This document shows, piece after piece, positions 1 through 8,317 of a DNA stretch of 64,000 nt (position 1 is its first letter; every line of letters starts with the position of its first letter). The notes beneath the pieces were generated by a model. It was not told the DNA's origin. It did not search any database and saw nothing but the letters and a program-made list of their open reading frames with translations. A program made the translations under genes and the position numbers. The DNA comes from Cupriavidus cauae. GTDB taxonomy: Bacteria; Pseudomonadota; Gammaproteobacteria; Burkholderiales; Burkholderiaceae. The DNA is taken from the NCBI RefSeq assembly GCF_008632125.1, contig NZ_VWRN01000053.1, forward strand, positions 310,001-374,000, written 5' to 3'.

Positions 1-857
1 ATGAAGTGCTGCAGCGGTTCCGAGGGCTCACTGTCCGGCCGCAACAAGTAGGTGGTCATGCATGCCGACGGGTCCGACAGGGGCCGCGCAATGACCTCGG
101 GATGACGGCAGACCGAAATCTGCGCCGCCGTGGCGAAACCCAGTCCGTAGCCCGCGGCCACCAGCGTCAGCATCAATTCCAGTGTCGCGACCCGCTCTGC
201 GATCCGGGGCTGGATGGCGGCCGTCCGGAGCAGCCGTTTGATCTGCCGGTACGCACCCTCGCAGGTTTCCGGGTGGCACTTGATCAGGGGATAGCGCAGC
301 AGTTCATCCAGAGGGACCTGCCTGAAGGCCAGCAAAGGATGGCGCGTCGGAATGGCCACCAGGATGGGATCGGACCAGACCGCCTCGCACAGGATGCCCT
401 CTCCAGCCTCGTCAGACTGCGCAAACCCGGCATCGAAAGTGTCGTCGCGCAACCCGCGCACTTGCGATGCGAGCGGCGTCTCGAACAGGCGGATTTCCAC
501 ATCGGGCTCCTCCTCCCGGCACAGGGCCAGGAGTGCCGCGAGGCGTGTCTGCGCGATACCGTCCGACAGCGCGAGGCGCAGCATGCCGCGATAGCCCGTG
601 GCGGCGGCCCGGACGTTGGTTCGTGCCTGTTCCAGCACCGCGAACACGCGGCGGGCATCTTCCAGCAGGACCTGGCCCGCCCAGGTGAGCTGGGTGCCGC
701 GCCGATTGCGCTCGAACAGCGTGGCGCCGAGGTCAGACTCCAGCTCCCGGATGGTGCGCGACAGCGGAGACTGCTCGATATGGAGCCGCACCGCCGCACG
801 CGTGAAGTGCAGTTCCTCGGCCACTGCCACGAAACAGCGCAGGTGTCGCAGCTCCAT
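1..857 (-). CDS. LysR-family transcriptional regulator, cut by the window start
   Basis: Reads on the minus strand from an ATG at 857 with no stop before the window edge, giving about 285 residues of a family that usually has 290-305, so only the C-terminal tip is missing. The N-terminus (MELRHLRCFVAVAEELHFTR) is the classic winged-HTH start, with 'IEQSPLSRTIRELE' as the recognition region at about residues 28-42. The rest matches the periplasmic-binding-protein-like effector domain, resembling the BenM/CatM branch. It is the last gene of a minus-strand run beginning with yggS (3522) and lies 37 bases after the 91-residue gene. It probably regulates a neighbouring operon outside the window; the effector is unknown. 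Confidence 0.85.
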   Translation of the reverse strand, partial: MELRHLRCFVAVAEELHFTRAAVRLHIEQSPLSRTIRELESDLGATLFERNRRGTQLTWAGQVLLEDARRVFAVLEQARTNVRAAATGYRGMLRLALSDGIAQTRLAALLALCREEEPDVEIRLFETPLASQVRGLRDDTFDAGFAQSDEAGEGILCEAVWSDPILVAIPTRHPLLAFRQVPLDELLRYPLIKCHPETCEGAYRQIKRLLRTAAIQPRIAERVATLELMLTLVAAGYGLGFATAAQISVCRHPEVIARPLSDPSACMTTYLLRPDSEPSEPLQHF

Positions 858-894
858 CGCGCCACCTACGCGTACATGAGGCCGGGAGCTTGAT

Positions 895-1170
895 TCACGC
901 GAGCGGCTCCTCGGGCGCCGTGCCAGACAGCAGCGCCGTGATCGGCAAGGGTTGGAACAAGAGCTCGCGGCCGAGGACCTTCAGGCCGCCAGGACCGCTT
1001 TCGAGCAATCGGCGCTCTTCGCGCGCGACGAACAGTTCGGTGCGATAGCCATCGCATTCGGGAAGTCGCTGTAGCAGGTCGCGGATCGCGTCGCCCGCCC
1101 AGGGCGTTTCGCTGTCGAACTGACCCAGCAGCCGGCTATGCCGGGAAATCACGAGGCGGTAGGCATTCAT
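895..1170 (-). CDS. Hypothetical 91-residue protein in the PLP operon
   Basis: I do not recognise this protein. The start at 1170 was chosen because its ATGA overlaps the pdxY stop at 1167, a sign of translational coupling. The product begins MNAYRLVISRHSRLLGQFDS and is soluble, with no signal peptide or membrane segment. It has an 'ERRLLESGPGGLKVLGRELL' stretch and a Pro/Leu-rich tail. Its position directly downstream of pdxY and upstream of the LysR gene suggests an accessory role in that operon, but nothing in the sequence shows a function. Confidence 0.65.
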   Translation of the reverse strand: MNAYRLVISRHSRLLGQFDSETPWAGDAIRDLLQRLPECDGYRTELFVAREERRLLESGPGGLKVLGRELLFQPLPITALLSGTAPEEPLA

Positions 1171-2009
1171 GGCCGGACGCTCCCGGCCATAGCGTGGATG
1201 GCCATTTCCTCCCAGCCCAGGCGCCGGGTGCGGGTCAGTTGCTCGGCGGTTTCGCCGCAGGCGCGCTCGACGGCCTGAGGCATCTCTATGCCAAGCAGGC
1301 AATGGCCGGTCAGGCGCGCGGCGAAGTAGTCGCCGGCCCCTTTCACCACGCAGGGCACGTGGGGATGCTCGAAGAGGCGCGATACCCCCTCTCGCGTCTC
1401 CAGCAGCGTCTGGACGACGGCGCTTTCAGGATCATCCTGGACACTGGTCACCACCACCCATTGGGTGGGGCCGCGCAACAGCGCACGGGCAGCCTCGCGG
1501 CAATCCGCCAGACCCTGCAGCGTTCTGCCGGTGACCTGTTCCAGCTCGAACCGATTGGGGACGAGGCCGTGGGCTTCTGGAATCAGCAGCGTGCGCCAGG
1601 CCTCGGCCATGCCAGCCGCCGCATACACGCCTTGGTCGTAGTCGCCAATGACCGGATCCAGGTGCAGGCGCAGTTGCGGGTGGCGCTCGCGCATCGTCGA
1701 CCACCAGGATGCGAGGATCCGTGCCTGCGACGGCGCGCCGAGGAAGCCGACCTGCACAACGCGAGCGCACGCGGGGATGCCGCGCGCCTCCAGGTCATCC
1801 AACCAGCCAGCGAACCACGCGTCGGGCACCGCACCGCCATGGACCGAGGGATAGTGCGGGGTGTTGCTGAGCAGCGCGGTCGGCACCGCGGTCGTAAGCA
1901 GCCCGCAGGCTTCCAACGCGGGAATCGCCGCGTTGTTGCCGACCCGCCCGTAGACCACCTGGGACTGGATGCTGATGACATCGATGGGCACAGGTTGGGT
2001 CACCGTCAT
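1167..2009 (-). CDS. pdxY: Pyridoxal kinase (PdxY type)
   Basis: 280 residues, the usual length for PdxY/PdxK, which phosphorylate pyridoxal with ATP in the vitamin B6 salvage pathway in the cytoplasm. Family signatures are visible in order: 'SIQSQVVYGRVGNNAA' at about residues 13-29 (substrate pocket), 'LDPVIGD' at about 117, 'VPNRFELEQVTG' at about 150, and the ribokinase-type anion hole 'KGAGDYFAARLTG' at about 224, whose Asp is the catalytic base. The gene overlaps the upstream amidotransferase and the downstream 91-residue gene by 4 bases each, so it is part of one transcript with yggS. The nearby PtsJ-like MocR regulator fits control of a pyridoxal kinase operon. Confidence 0.9.
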   Translation of the reverse strand: MTVTQPVPIDVISIQSQVVYGRVGNNAAIPALEACGLLTTAVPTALLSNTPHYPSVHGGAVPDAWFAGWLDDLEARGIPACARVVQVGFLGAPSQARILASWWSTMRERHPQLRLHLDPVIGDYDQGVYAAAGMAEAWRTLLIPEAHGLVPNRFELEQVTGRTLQGLADCREAARALLRGPTQWVVVTSVQDDPESAVVQTLLETREGVSRLFEHPHVPCVVKGAGDYFAARLTGHCLLGIEMPQAVERACGETAEQLTRTRRLGWEEMAIHAMAGSVRP

Positions 2010-2722
2010 TCAGGACGCCCCCCCGTGTCCTGCTGCCGGTCCAGCCACGCGCCGATCGTGCGGTGGGCCGCAGCCTTCAGCGTTGCCCCATGCCGCTCGG
2101 CATCCGCGCGCAGCGTGCGCGGATCGACGCCGGCCTGGCCCAGCTCGCAGCAATGGCCGACCAGCCAGCGTTCGATTCGGCTGGCATCGGCTTCCAGGTG
2201 GAACTGCAGACCCAGCACCCGGTTGCCGACCGCGTAGGCCTGCTGCACGCAGCTTTCGGTGCTCGCCAGCAGTTCACTGCCCTCAGGCAGCTCGAAGCGG
2301 TCGCCGTGCCAATGCAGCACCGGCACGCCGGCCAGCGGTGCCAGCACCGAGCGGCGGCCCGCATCCGTCAGCGTCAGCGCGCCGAAGCCGATCTCCTTGA
2401 AGCCCATGGGGGCGACGGCGGCGCCGAGCAGGCGCGCGATCAATTGCGCGCCCAAACAAATGCCGAGCAGCGGCCGGCCGCTGGCCAAGCGCCGTTCGAG
2501 CAGACGCAGTTCGTCGGCAAGAAAGGGATAGGCCCGCTCGTCGAAGGCGCCGATCGGCCCACCCAGTGCAATGAGAAGATCGCTTGCCGCGGCCTCCTCA
2601 CCGGCCAGGTCGTCCGTCGCGGGGTCGAGGTAGCGCACGTCGAATCCACGCTCGCGCAGCAGCGGTTCGAGCGTGCCGAGGTCTTCGAAATGGATGTGGC
2701 GCAGGGCCAGGGCGGTCTTCAT
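2006..2722 (-). CDS. Class I glutamine amidotransferase (GMP synthase-like)
   Basis: 238 residues. The nucleophile elbow 'GICLGAQ' (about residues 88-94) and the His/Glu pair in 'LGLQFHLEAD' (about 171-180) give a complete Cys-His-Glu triad, so glutamine hydrolysis is likely. It resembles stand-alone GuaA-like amidotransferases, not PdxT, so despite its place between yggS and pdxY it is not an obvious PLP synthase subunit. Four-base overlaps with both neighbours indicate translational coupling. The acceptor substrate is unknown; gamma-glutamyl hydrolysis is an alternative role for this subfamily. Confidence 0.8.
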   Translation of the reverse strand: MKTALALRHIHFEDLGTLEPLLRERGFDVRYLDPATDDLAGEEAAASDLLIALGGPIGAFDERAYPFLADELRLLERRLASGRPLLGICLGAQLIARLLGAAVAPMGFKEIGFGALTLTDAGRRSVLAPLAGVPVLHWHGDRFELPEGSELLASTESCVQQAYAVGNRVLGLQFHLEADASRIERWLVGHCCELGQAGVDPRTLRADAERHGATLKAAAHRTIGAWLDRQQDTGGRPE

Positions 2723-3522
2723 GCGGTCTGCTCCGATGCGGTCGATGTCGCAGCCCGGTCGTCGTCGGGCCAGTAATGGCTGTCCGGCGTCGCGCGAGCG
2801 CCAAAGATGGCCTGGCCGACGCGCACGACGGTGGCGCCTTCCTCAATGGCCAGCTCGAAGTCGCCGGACATCCCCATCGACAGTTCGTCCATGCCGATGC
2901 CCGCCGGCGCCTCCTGGCGCAGCCGATCACGCAGTTCGCGCAACAGCACGAAGCAGGGACGGACCCGCGCCGGATCGGCCGACAGCAGCGCCAGTGTCAT
3001 CAGGCCTCGCACGCGCAGGGTGGAGAAGCCCGGCAGCGCCCGGACGAAGCCGGCCACCTCGGAAGGCGGCAAGCCGAACTTGCTGGCCTCGCCCGAGGTG
3101 TTGACCTGCACGAACACATCCAGTGCGCGCCCTTCGGCTTGCAGGCGACGGTCCAGCGCCTCCGCCACACGCAGGCTGTCCAGGGCCTGGAACTCGGTGG
3201 CGAAGCGTGCCACGACCTTGGCCTTGTTGGTCTGCAGGTGGCCGATGACCGACCAGCGCAGGTCGGCGAGATCCACCATCGCTTCGGCCTTGCGCTGCGC
3301 CTCCTGCACCTTGTTCTCACCCAGGTCGCGGCAGCCGGCGGCGTAAGCCAGACGGATGCGCTCCTCCGGCACGGTCTTGCTGACCGGCAGCAGGCGCACA
3401 TCGGACGGATCGCGTCCCGCGCGGGAGCAGGCATCGGCGATGCGCCGATGCACCGCCGCCAGATTGCGCCGAAAGTCCTCGACGCTGTGTGCGGTGGGCC
3501 AGGGATGCGTCTGCGCGTTCAT
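2719..3522 (-). CDS. yggS: YggS/PROSC-family PLP homeostasis protein
   Basis: 267 residues. The family binds PLP on a lysine and buffers free PLP and amino-acid metabolism; it has no known catalytic activity. The PLP lysine is visible in 'RLLPVSKTVP' (about residues 45-54), followed by 'GENKVQEAQRKAE', 'WSVIGHLQTNKAK' and the C-terminal 'LSMGMSGDFELAIEEGATVV', all typical. The start at 3522 was preferred over longer in-frame starts, which would run into the shared operator region. First gene of a five-gene minus-strand run; divergent from the MocR gene. Confidence 0.88.
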   Translation of the reverse strand: MNAQTHPWPTAHSVEDFRRNLAAVHRRIADACSRAGRDPSDVRLLPVSKTVPEERIRLAYAAGCRDLGENKVQEAQRKAEAMVDLADLRWSVIGHLQTNKAKVVARFATEFQALDSLRVAEALDRRLQAEGRALDVFVQVNTSGEASKFGLPPSEVAGFVRALPGFSTLRVRGLMTLALLSADPARVRPCFVLLRELRDRLRQEAPAGIGMDELSMGMSGDFELAIEEGATVVRVGQAIFGARATPDSHYWPDDDRAATSTASEQTA

Positions 3523-3550
3523 GGACAAGGGGTTCTCCGTGCTGCTAACA

Positions 3551-3586
3551 TTGTCATAGGACAAAATATACATTGTCACGGGACAA
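3551..3586. promoter_or_regulatory. Two tandem palindromic operators between yggS and the MocR gene
   Basis: Two copies of TTGTC-N4-GACAA lie at 3551-3564 (spacer ATAG) and 3573-3586 (spacer ACGG), 22 bases apart centre to centre, or about two helical turns, separated by an AT-rich stretch (AAATATACAT). The second ends 6 bases before the MocR ATG at 3593. MocR regulators commonly bind repeated operators in the divergent region next to their own gene, so these are likely its sites and imply control of both directions. Confidence 0.75.
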
Positions 3587-3592
3587 ACGGGA

Positions 3593-4894
3593 ATGGCAGA
3601 AAAGACCGCATCGGACATCTTCGAGCGCATTCGCCGCGAGGCACATGCGGGCCAGCTTGCCGCGGGCCAGACACTGCCGTCCGTGCGCGAGATGGCCGAT
3701 CAACTGGGCGTCAACCGCAACACGGTCGCCGCCGCGTACCGGAAGCTGGTGGCCGCAGGCATTGCCGAGACGCTGGGGCGCAACGGAACGGTGATCCGGC
3801 CAGCGGCGCGTCTCGGTGAGCAGGAGGGCCTGCAGCCCGGCTCGGCGCTGGCGGATCTGGCCAGCGGCAATCCGGACCCGGCCTGGCTGCCCGATCCATT
3901 GCAGGCGCTGGCAGCCAGCGGCTACCGGCCCGCGCTGTATGGCCAGCCTGTACTCGACCCAGCACTCGAACGGCTGGCGCGGCAGTGGTTCGGAGCGGAT
4001 CTCCGGGAGGGTGACGGTCTGGTGCTGGCGCATGGTGCGGTCGATGCGATCGAGCGTCTGTTGGCTGCCTACCTCGTCGCCGGCGACAAGGTGGCGGTGG
4101 AGGACCCGTGCTTCCTCGGCAGCCTCAACATCCTGCACAGCACGGGCCTGGCAGCGGTGCCCGTGGCCATGGATGCGCACGGCATGCGCCCGCAGGCGCT
4201 GGAAGCGGCGCTGGCCAATGGCGCCCAGGCGGTGCTGTGCACACCAAGGGCGCAAAACCCCACCGGCTGCGGCCTGAGCGAGCAGCGCGCCCGCGAACTG
4301 CGCCGCGTGCTCGCCCACCATCCGCACGTGCTGGTGATCGAGGACGACCACTTCGCCTTGCTGGCCGAGACGCCGTACTTCTCTATCGCGCCCGCGGCCA
4401 CCACGCGGCGGGCGCTGGTGCGCTCCGTGTCCAAGGGCTTCGGCCCGGACCTGCGGCTGGCCTTCATCGCTACCGATGCGGGGACCGCCGCAAGGCTCGG
4501 CATGCGACTGGCTCCCGGCACGACCTGGGTCAGCCACCTGCTGCAGGCGGCCGTGCGCGGCCTGCTCGGATCCGACGCGGCCACGGCGCGCCTGCATGCG
4601 GCCAAGACCGCCTACGCCATGCGTCGCAAGGCCCTGATCGATGCACTCGGCGCCGTGGGCATCGCCGCCAGGCAGCCCTGCGACGGGTTCAATGTGTGGA
4701 TTCCGTTGCCGGAAGACCGTGACGTTCACCGCACCGCGCAAAGCCTCGCACGCTGCGGCTGGGCCGTGCGAACCGGCGATGCCTTCGCGATCGCGCCCGC
4801 GGCCCCCGCGCTGCGAGTCACGGTCTCGACGCTCGAACCCGGGGACGCGGCGCGCTTTGCCGCGCAACTGCGCGACTGTCTGGGGCGTGTATGA
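3593..4894 (+). CDS. MocR/PtsJ-like regulator (GntR HTH fused to aminotransferase fold)
   Basis: 433 residues. The N-terminal GntR winged helix spans about residues 6-72 ('LPSVREMADQLGVNRNTVAAAYRKL'). It is followed by a fold-type I aminotransferase-like domain with 'TPRAQNPTGCGLS' at about 222, 'VIEDDHFALL' at about 249, and the PLP-binding lysine in 'SVSKGFGPDLRLAF' at about 281. Such proteins sense PLP; PtsJ of Salmonella represses a pyridoxal kinase gene, and PdxR activates PLP synthesis. The divergent yggS-pdxY operon and the paired palindromes in between make PLP-dependent control of that operon the best reading. Whether it represses or activates cannot be told. Confidence 0.88.
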   Translation: MAEKTASDIFERIRREAHAGQLAAGQTLPSVREMADQLGVNRNTVAAAYRKLVAAGIAETLGRNGTVIRPAARLGEQEGLQPGSALADLASGNPDPAWLPDPLQALAASGYRPALYGQPVLDPALERLARQWFGADLREGDGLVLAHGAVDAIERLLAAYLVAGDKVAVEDPCFLGSLNILHSTGLAAVPVAMDAHGMRPQALEAALANGAQAVLCTPRAQNPTGCGLSEQRARELRRVLAHHPHVLVIEDDHFALLAETPYFSIAPAATTRRALVRSVSKGFGPDLRLAFIATDAGTAARLGMRLAPGTTWVSHLLQAAVRGLLGSDAATARLHAAKTAYAMRRKALIDALGAVGIAARQPCDGFNVWIPLPEDRDVHRTAQSLARCGWAVRTGDAFAIAPAAPALRVTVSTLEPGDAARFAAQLRDCLGRV

Positions 4895-4959
4895 AGCCAG
4901 TCTGCATGGCATCGTGCCTGTCCTCTCGCGGGTCCGTCTGCGTACCGGTCCATGGCGCG

Positions 4960-5937
4960 CTACGGCGCCTGCAAGGCGGAGGCGACGCGAGCGGGCCACG
5001 GGCGCCGTTCCAACAAGCCGGTCTCCCGTTCCCGCAGCGTCCGGCCGACCTGGCTCGCCTCGGTCACGGACGCGCGAAAGTCCCGGATCAGTTGTCGCGT
5101 CACCGGCCCCACGGGCCATTCGGTGGTCGCCGCATCCTCGACCAGCGCCACCACCGGCTGCAGTTCGACCGAGGTGCCGGCGGTGAATACCTCGGAGGCG
5201 GCGCGCAGTTCGTCCAGCGTCACGGTCCGCTCCTCGACCCGCAGCCCGCGCTGGCGCGCCAGTCCCATCACGTGCCGCTTGGTGATGCCGTCGAGGAAGC
5301 AGGTCGGCAATGGGGTCACCAGCACCCCGTCATGGACCATCAACAGGTTGGTTGCCGTGGTCTCGGCGACCCGGCCTTCGCTGTCGAGCAGCAGTGCGTC
5401 GTCGCAGCCCGCCGCTGCGGCGGCATGGCGCGCAAGGGTACCGATCATGTACAGCCCCGAGCACTTGGCCGCGGTGGGTGCGGTGTCAGGACGGGGACGC
5501 CGCCAACTCGCCAGCTGCAGCCGGATGCCTTCCTCGGCGCGGCCCTGGGACGCCGCCGTGGGCCAGTCCCAGGCCGCGATCGCCACGTGGATGCGGGCGC
5601 GCGGCGAAGCGATGGAAACACTCTCCGCGCCGCGCCAGGCCACCGGGCGGATGTAGGCGTCGTCGAGCTGGTTGGCCCACAGCACCGCCTCGATGGCCTG
5701 TGTCAGTTCGCCTTGCGACCACGGCAGGTGGTAGTCCAGCAGCGCGGCGGACTGCTGGAAGCGTTCCAGGTGAGGCGCATTGAGGAAGACATGACCGCCA
5801 TAGGCGCGCATGCCCTCGAAGACGGCCCCGCCCATATGCAGCGCATGCGTGAGCACGTGCAGGCGCGCCTCGCGCCAGGGCAGCAGCTCGCCATCGAGCC
5901 AGATCAGGCCATCGCGATCGTCAAGGGAATTGAGCAT
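4960..5937 (-). CDS. Class IV (branched-chain-like) aminotransferase
   Basis: 325 residues from an ATG at 5937. The sequence follows IlvE: 'HALHMGGAVFEGMRAYGG' near the N-terminus, the catalytic PLP lysine in 'AAKCSGLYMIGTLARHAA' (about residue 157), 'ALLLDSEGRVAETTATNLLM', and 'EVFTAGTSVELQPVVAL', which binds the PLP phosphate. It transfers amino groups between amino acids and 2-oxo acids; branched-chain substrates are the default guess, and D-amino-acid or 4-amino-4-deoxychorismate-type activity is an alternative within fold type IV. It converges with the MocR gene (65-base gap) and is divergent from a LysR gene that may control it. Another PLP-dependent protein in this block. Confidence 0.85.
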   Translation of the reverse strand: MLNSLDDRDGLIWLDGELLPWREARLHVLTHALHMGGAVFEGMRAYGGHVFLNAPHLERFQQSAALLDYHLPWSQGELTQAIEAVLWANQLDDAYIRPVAWRGAESVSIASPRARIHVAIAAWDWPTAASQGRAEEGIRLQLASWRRPRPDTAPTAAKCSGLYMIGTLARHAAAAAGCDDALLLDSEGRVAETTATNLLMVHDGVLVTPLPTCFLDGITKRHVMGLARQRGLRVEERTVTLDELRAASEVFTAGTSVELQPVVALVEDAATTEWPVGPVTRQLIRDFRASVTEASQVGRTLRERETGLLERRPWPARVASALQAP

Positions 5938-6118
5938 GGTGCGCACCGCTGTACAGGTTGTCGATGGCGTAAGTGTGCGGCCGGTTCGCCGTCGGCACGA
6001 GTGAGCAAATCTCAGACGATGCTGAGTTTTGGTCCTCGTGTCGGCGAGCGTGGAGACGACGATTTCCGGTTTAATGAGTCCATGAACGACCAATGACTTC
6101 CAGGAGGGTGAATCCCCC
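5938..6118. promoter_or_regulatory. Divergent promoter region, aminotransferase/LysR
   Basis: 181 bases between two divergent starts. An inverted repeat CTCAG-N6-CTGAG lies at 6011-6026 and is followed by TTTT. It could be a LysR-bound operator or a weak hairpin. A purine-rich 'CCAGGAGGG' precedes the LysR start. No clear -10/-35 pair can be assigned with confidence. Confidence 0.35.
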
Positions 6119-7033
6119 ATGCGCATCCCTGTCCCGTTGAATGCCTTGCGCGCCTTCGAGGCTGCGGCGCGCCATCTCTCGATCAAGGACGCGGCCCTGG
6201 AACTGGCGGTCACCCCCTCGGCGGTCAGCCACCAGTTGCGCACGCTGGAGGACATGCTCGGCGTCGAACTGCTGCGCCGCATCGGTACGCGGCTGGAATT
6301 GACCAGCGCCGGCCGCCGGCTGGCACCTAGCCTCAACGAGGGTTTCGCCCTGATCGCCGAGGGCGTGAGCAGCTTGCGCGAGGAGCGGCGCGACGGGCCC
6401 CTGCGCGTGAACATGCTGCCGACCTTCGCGACCAACTGGCTGTCGCCCCGCCTGAGCCTGTATCCGTTCGAGCGGCGCGGCTTCTCGCTGGACATCTCCA
6501 CCACGCAGGACGACGTGGATCTGGCCGCCGGCGTGGCCGATGCCGGCATCTGGTATGGCGACGGCCAGTGGGCCGGCCTGCAGGCCGACCTGTTGTTCGA
6601 GGCCACCATCGATCTGTACGCGCGCCCGGGCTTTGCCACCGGCTCGCGCCGGGAACGCCTCAAGCAGGTCGCGCGCGCCAACCTGTTCGTTTCGCGGCAT
6701 TGCCTCACTTGGCAGCGCTGGATGGACAGCCTGCCCGGCGGGCCGTTCGAGCCGGCTGTCGTGACCCGCGTGGATTCGGGCGGCCTGACGATGCAGGCGG
6801 CCGCCGATGGGGCTGGCGTGTCGATCGCCGTCTGCGAACTGGCCGAGAGTGCCGTCCGGCTCGGACGCCTGGCCTCGGTCTTCGACCACCCCGTGAGCGC
6901 GGGTGTCGGCTTTTGGCTCGTCTATCCCGAGGCGCTATCCGAGGATCGACGGCTGGACAACCTGCGCGGCTGGCTGCGCGAGCAATGTCAGTCGGAAAGC
7001 GGAACTCGGAACCCAGAAGCGCGGACAGCATAG
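6119..7033 (+). CDS. LysR-family regulator, GcvA-like
   Basis: 304 residues. The start 'PVPLNALRAFEAAARHLSIK' with 'ELAVTPSAVSHQLRTLEDML' (HTH, about residues 22-47) is characteristic of the GcvA group, and the effector domain begins near residue 92 ('LRVNMLPTFATNWLSPRL'). The ATG at 6119 is preceded by an AGGAGGGTG ribosome binding site. Divergent from the class IV aminotransferase at 5937, its most likely target, and followed after 6 bases by a GNAT gene that is probably on the same transcript. Confidence 0.87.
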   Translation: MRIPVPLNALRAFEAAARHLSIKDAALELAVTPSAVSHQLRTLEDMLGVELLRRIGTRLELTSAGRRLAPSLNEGFALIAEGVSSLREERRDGPLRVNMLPTFATNWLSPRLSLYPFERRGFSLDISTTQDDVDLAAGVADAGIWYGDGQWAGLQADLLFEATIDLYARPGFATGSRRERLKQVARANLFVSRHCLTWQRWMDSLPGGPFEPAVVTRVDSGGLTMQAAADGAGVSIAVCELAESAVRLGRLASVFDHPVSAGVGFWLVYPEALSEDRRLDNLRGWLREQCQSESGTRNPEARTA

Positions 7034-7039
7034 ACACGT

Positions 7040-7543
7040 ATGAATACCGCATATCCGAAAGACCAGAAAGCACCGCCGGATGACGATGTGACGCTTCGAC
7101 GGCTCGTTGCCCATGACGCCGTTGCGCTTGCCTCCCTGCTGGCCGCCTATGGCGACGAAATGCGCCACGGGCAAGGCGCCGGGGCGAATGCACTGGCTCA
7201 TGCCAATGCCTTGATCGCCGATCCGATCGCGGAAGTGCTGGGTGGCTTTCTCGGCGACGAACTTGTCGCGTTCGCGGTGTTCTTCGATCTGCCCGAGGCG
7301 ATCTCCGGAGGCCGGTCGGGCCAGCTCGACGACCTGTACGTCCTGCCCGCCGCGCGCGGGAAACGACTCGCTCAGCGGCTCATCGCGGCCATCGCCGATA
7401 TCGGTCGATCACGCGCCTGGATCCATCTGCGCTGGCTGGTCCCCGAGGACAACCCCGACGCCATCCGGGCCTACGCGCGCTTCGCCGAACCCGCCGGCTG
7501 GAAGAGCTACGTGCTTTGGCTGGCCGGTAGCGAGCGGTGGTGA
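7040..7543 (+). CDS. GNAT-family N-acetyltransferase
   Basis: 167 residues. The acetyl-CoA binding signature of GNAT motif A is visible as 'LDDLYVLPAARGKRLAQRLIAAIADIG' in the middle (about residues 96-122; R/Q-x-x-G/A form RGKRLA). The C-terminus 'DNPDAIRAYARFAEPAGWKSYVLW' matches the usual strand and helix after it. Substrate unknown. It sits 6 bases after the LysR stop and 4 bases before the peroxiredoxin ATG. Confidence 0.82.
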   Translation: MNTAYPKDQKAPPDDDVTLRRLVAHDAVALASLLAAYGDEMRHGQGAGANALAHANALIADPIAEVLGGFLGDELVAFAVFFDLPEAISGGRSGQLDDLYVLPAARGKRLAQRLIAAIADIGRSRAWIHLRWLVPEDNPDAIRAYARFAEPAGWKSYVLWLAGSERW

Positions 7544-7547
7544 AGCC

Positions 7548-8117
7548 ATGAACAACCTGCAGCAGGTCGATTGGTCGCGCCTTCCGCAGCCGGAGGATGA
7601 TGGCGGCGCCCGCCACCTGACGGGCATGCGCCTGCCCACGCTTGAACTGGCATCGACGGATGGTGGCCGTGTCGATCCTTCGCGCCTGCGCGGACGCACG
7701 GTGCTTTATCTCTTCCCGATGACGGGCCGGCCAGATGTCGCACTGCCTCCAGGCTGGGACGAGATTCCAGGAGCACGGGGCTGCACCCCGCAATCCTGTG
7801 CCTTCAGGGATCATTTCGCCGAACTGAAGTCCTTGGGCGCCGCCCAGTTGTTCGGCGTGTCCACGCAGGACACCGCGTACCAATGCGAGGCGGTGGCGCG
7901 CCTGCACCTGCCTTTCCCGTTGCTGTCCGACCATCGCCTTTCATTCGCAACCGCGCTCGGTCTGCCGGTCTTCGAGGTGCAAGGCCTGGCGCTGCTCAAG
8001 CGACTGACCCTGATTGCGCGCGATGGCGTGATCGAGCATGTGTTCTATCCTGTGTTCCCGCCGGACCGGAATGCCGACGATGTCGTCGCGTGGTTGAGGC
8101 AACAGCCAGCCACTTGA
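7548..8117 (+). CDS. Peroxiredoxin-like redoxin protein
   Basis: 189 residues from an ATG at 7548. Thioredoxin-fold peroxiredoxin features include 'LRGRTVLYLFPMTGRP' and the peroxidatic motif 'RGCTPQSCAFRDHFAEL' at about residues 77-93, where two cysteines spaced five apart (CTPQSC) suggest an atypical BCP/PrxQ-type 2-Cys enzyme that resolves within one chain. 'VFGVSTQDTAYQ'-like and 'FPLLSDHRLSFATALGLP' stretches also fit. It would reduce hydroperoxides in the cytoplasm. Last gene of the LysR-GNAT-redoxin group; convergent with the small membrane gene at 8180. Confidence 0.8.
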   Translation: MNNLQQVDWSRLPQPEDDGGARHLTGMRLPTLELASTDGGRVDPSRLRGRTVLYLFPMTGRPDVALPPGWDEIPGARGCTPQSCAFRDHFAELKSLGAAQLFGVSTQDTAYQCEAVARLHLPFPLLSDHRLSFATALGLPVFEVQGLALLKRLTLIARDGVIEHVFYPVFPPDRNADDVVAWLRQQPAT

Positions 8118-8179
8118 CCTTGGCCAGTCAGCGACACGATCAGCGCTCATGGTCGTGCGAAGTTCTCGTCAGGTCCCGC

Positions 8180-8317
8180 TCACCCGCAGAAGGACCACTG
8201 CTCCAACCACACCCACAGCAGTTCCATCGACAGCCAGGCGCGAAACACCAGCACGCCCGCAGCCAGCAGCACAGCCAGCGGTGCCCAGCGCCTGAACCAT
8301 TCGCGGCCTTGCCTCAT
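8180..8317 (-). CDS. Small 45-residue single-span membrane protein
   Basis: Starts with ATGA overlapping the MFS stop (8314-8317), so it is coupled to the transporter. The product begins MRQGREWFRRWAPLAVLLAA, a basic N-terminus followed by one hydrophobic helix (about residues 12-40, including 'VLVFRAWLSMELLWVW'). It ends 'EQWSFCG'. The overlap and membrane character suggest a small accessory subunit of the MFS transporter. Function is inferred only from position. Confidence 0.55.
   Translation of the reverse strand: MRQGREWFRRWAPLAVLLAAGVLVFRAWLSMELLWVWLEQWSFCG

Noticed and set aside
2584..3819. Plus-strand open frame of 411 residues over yggS
   Set aside because: Composition is that of a GC-driven shadow; yggS on the minus strand has clear family motifs through the same interval.
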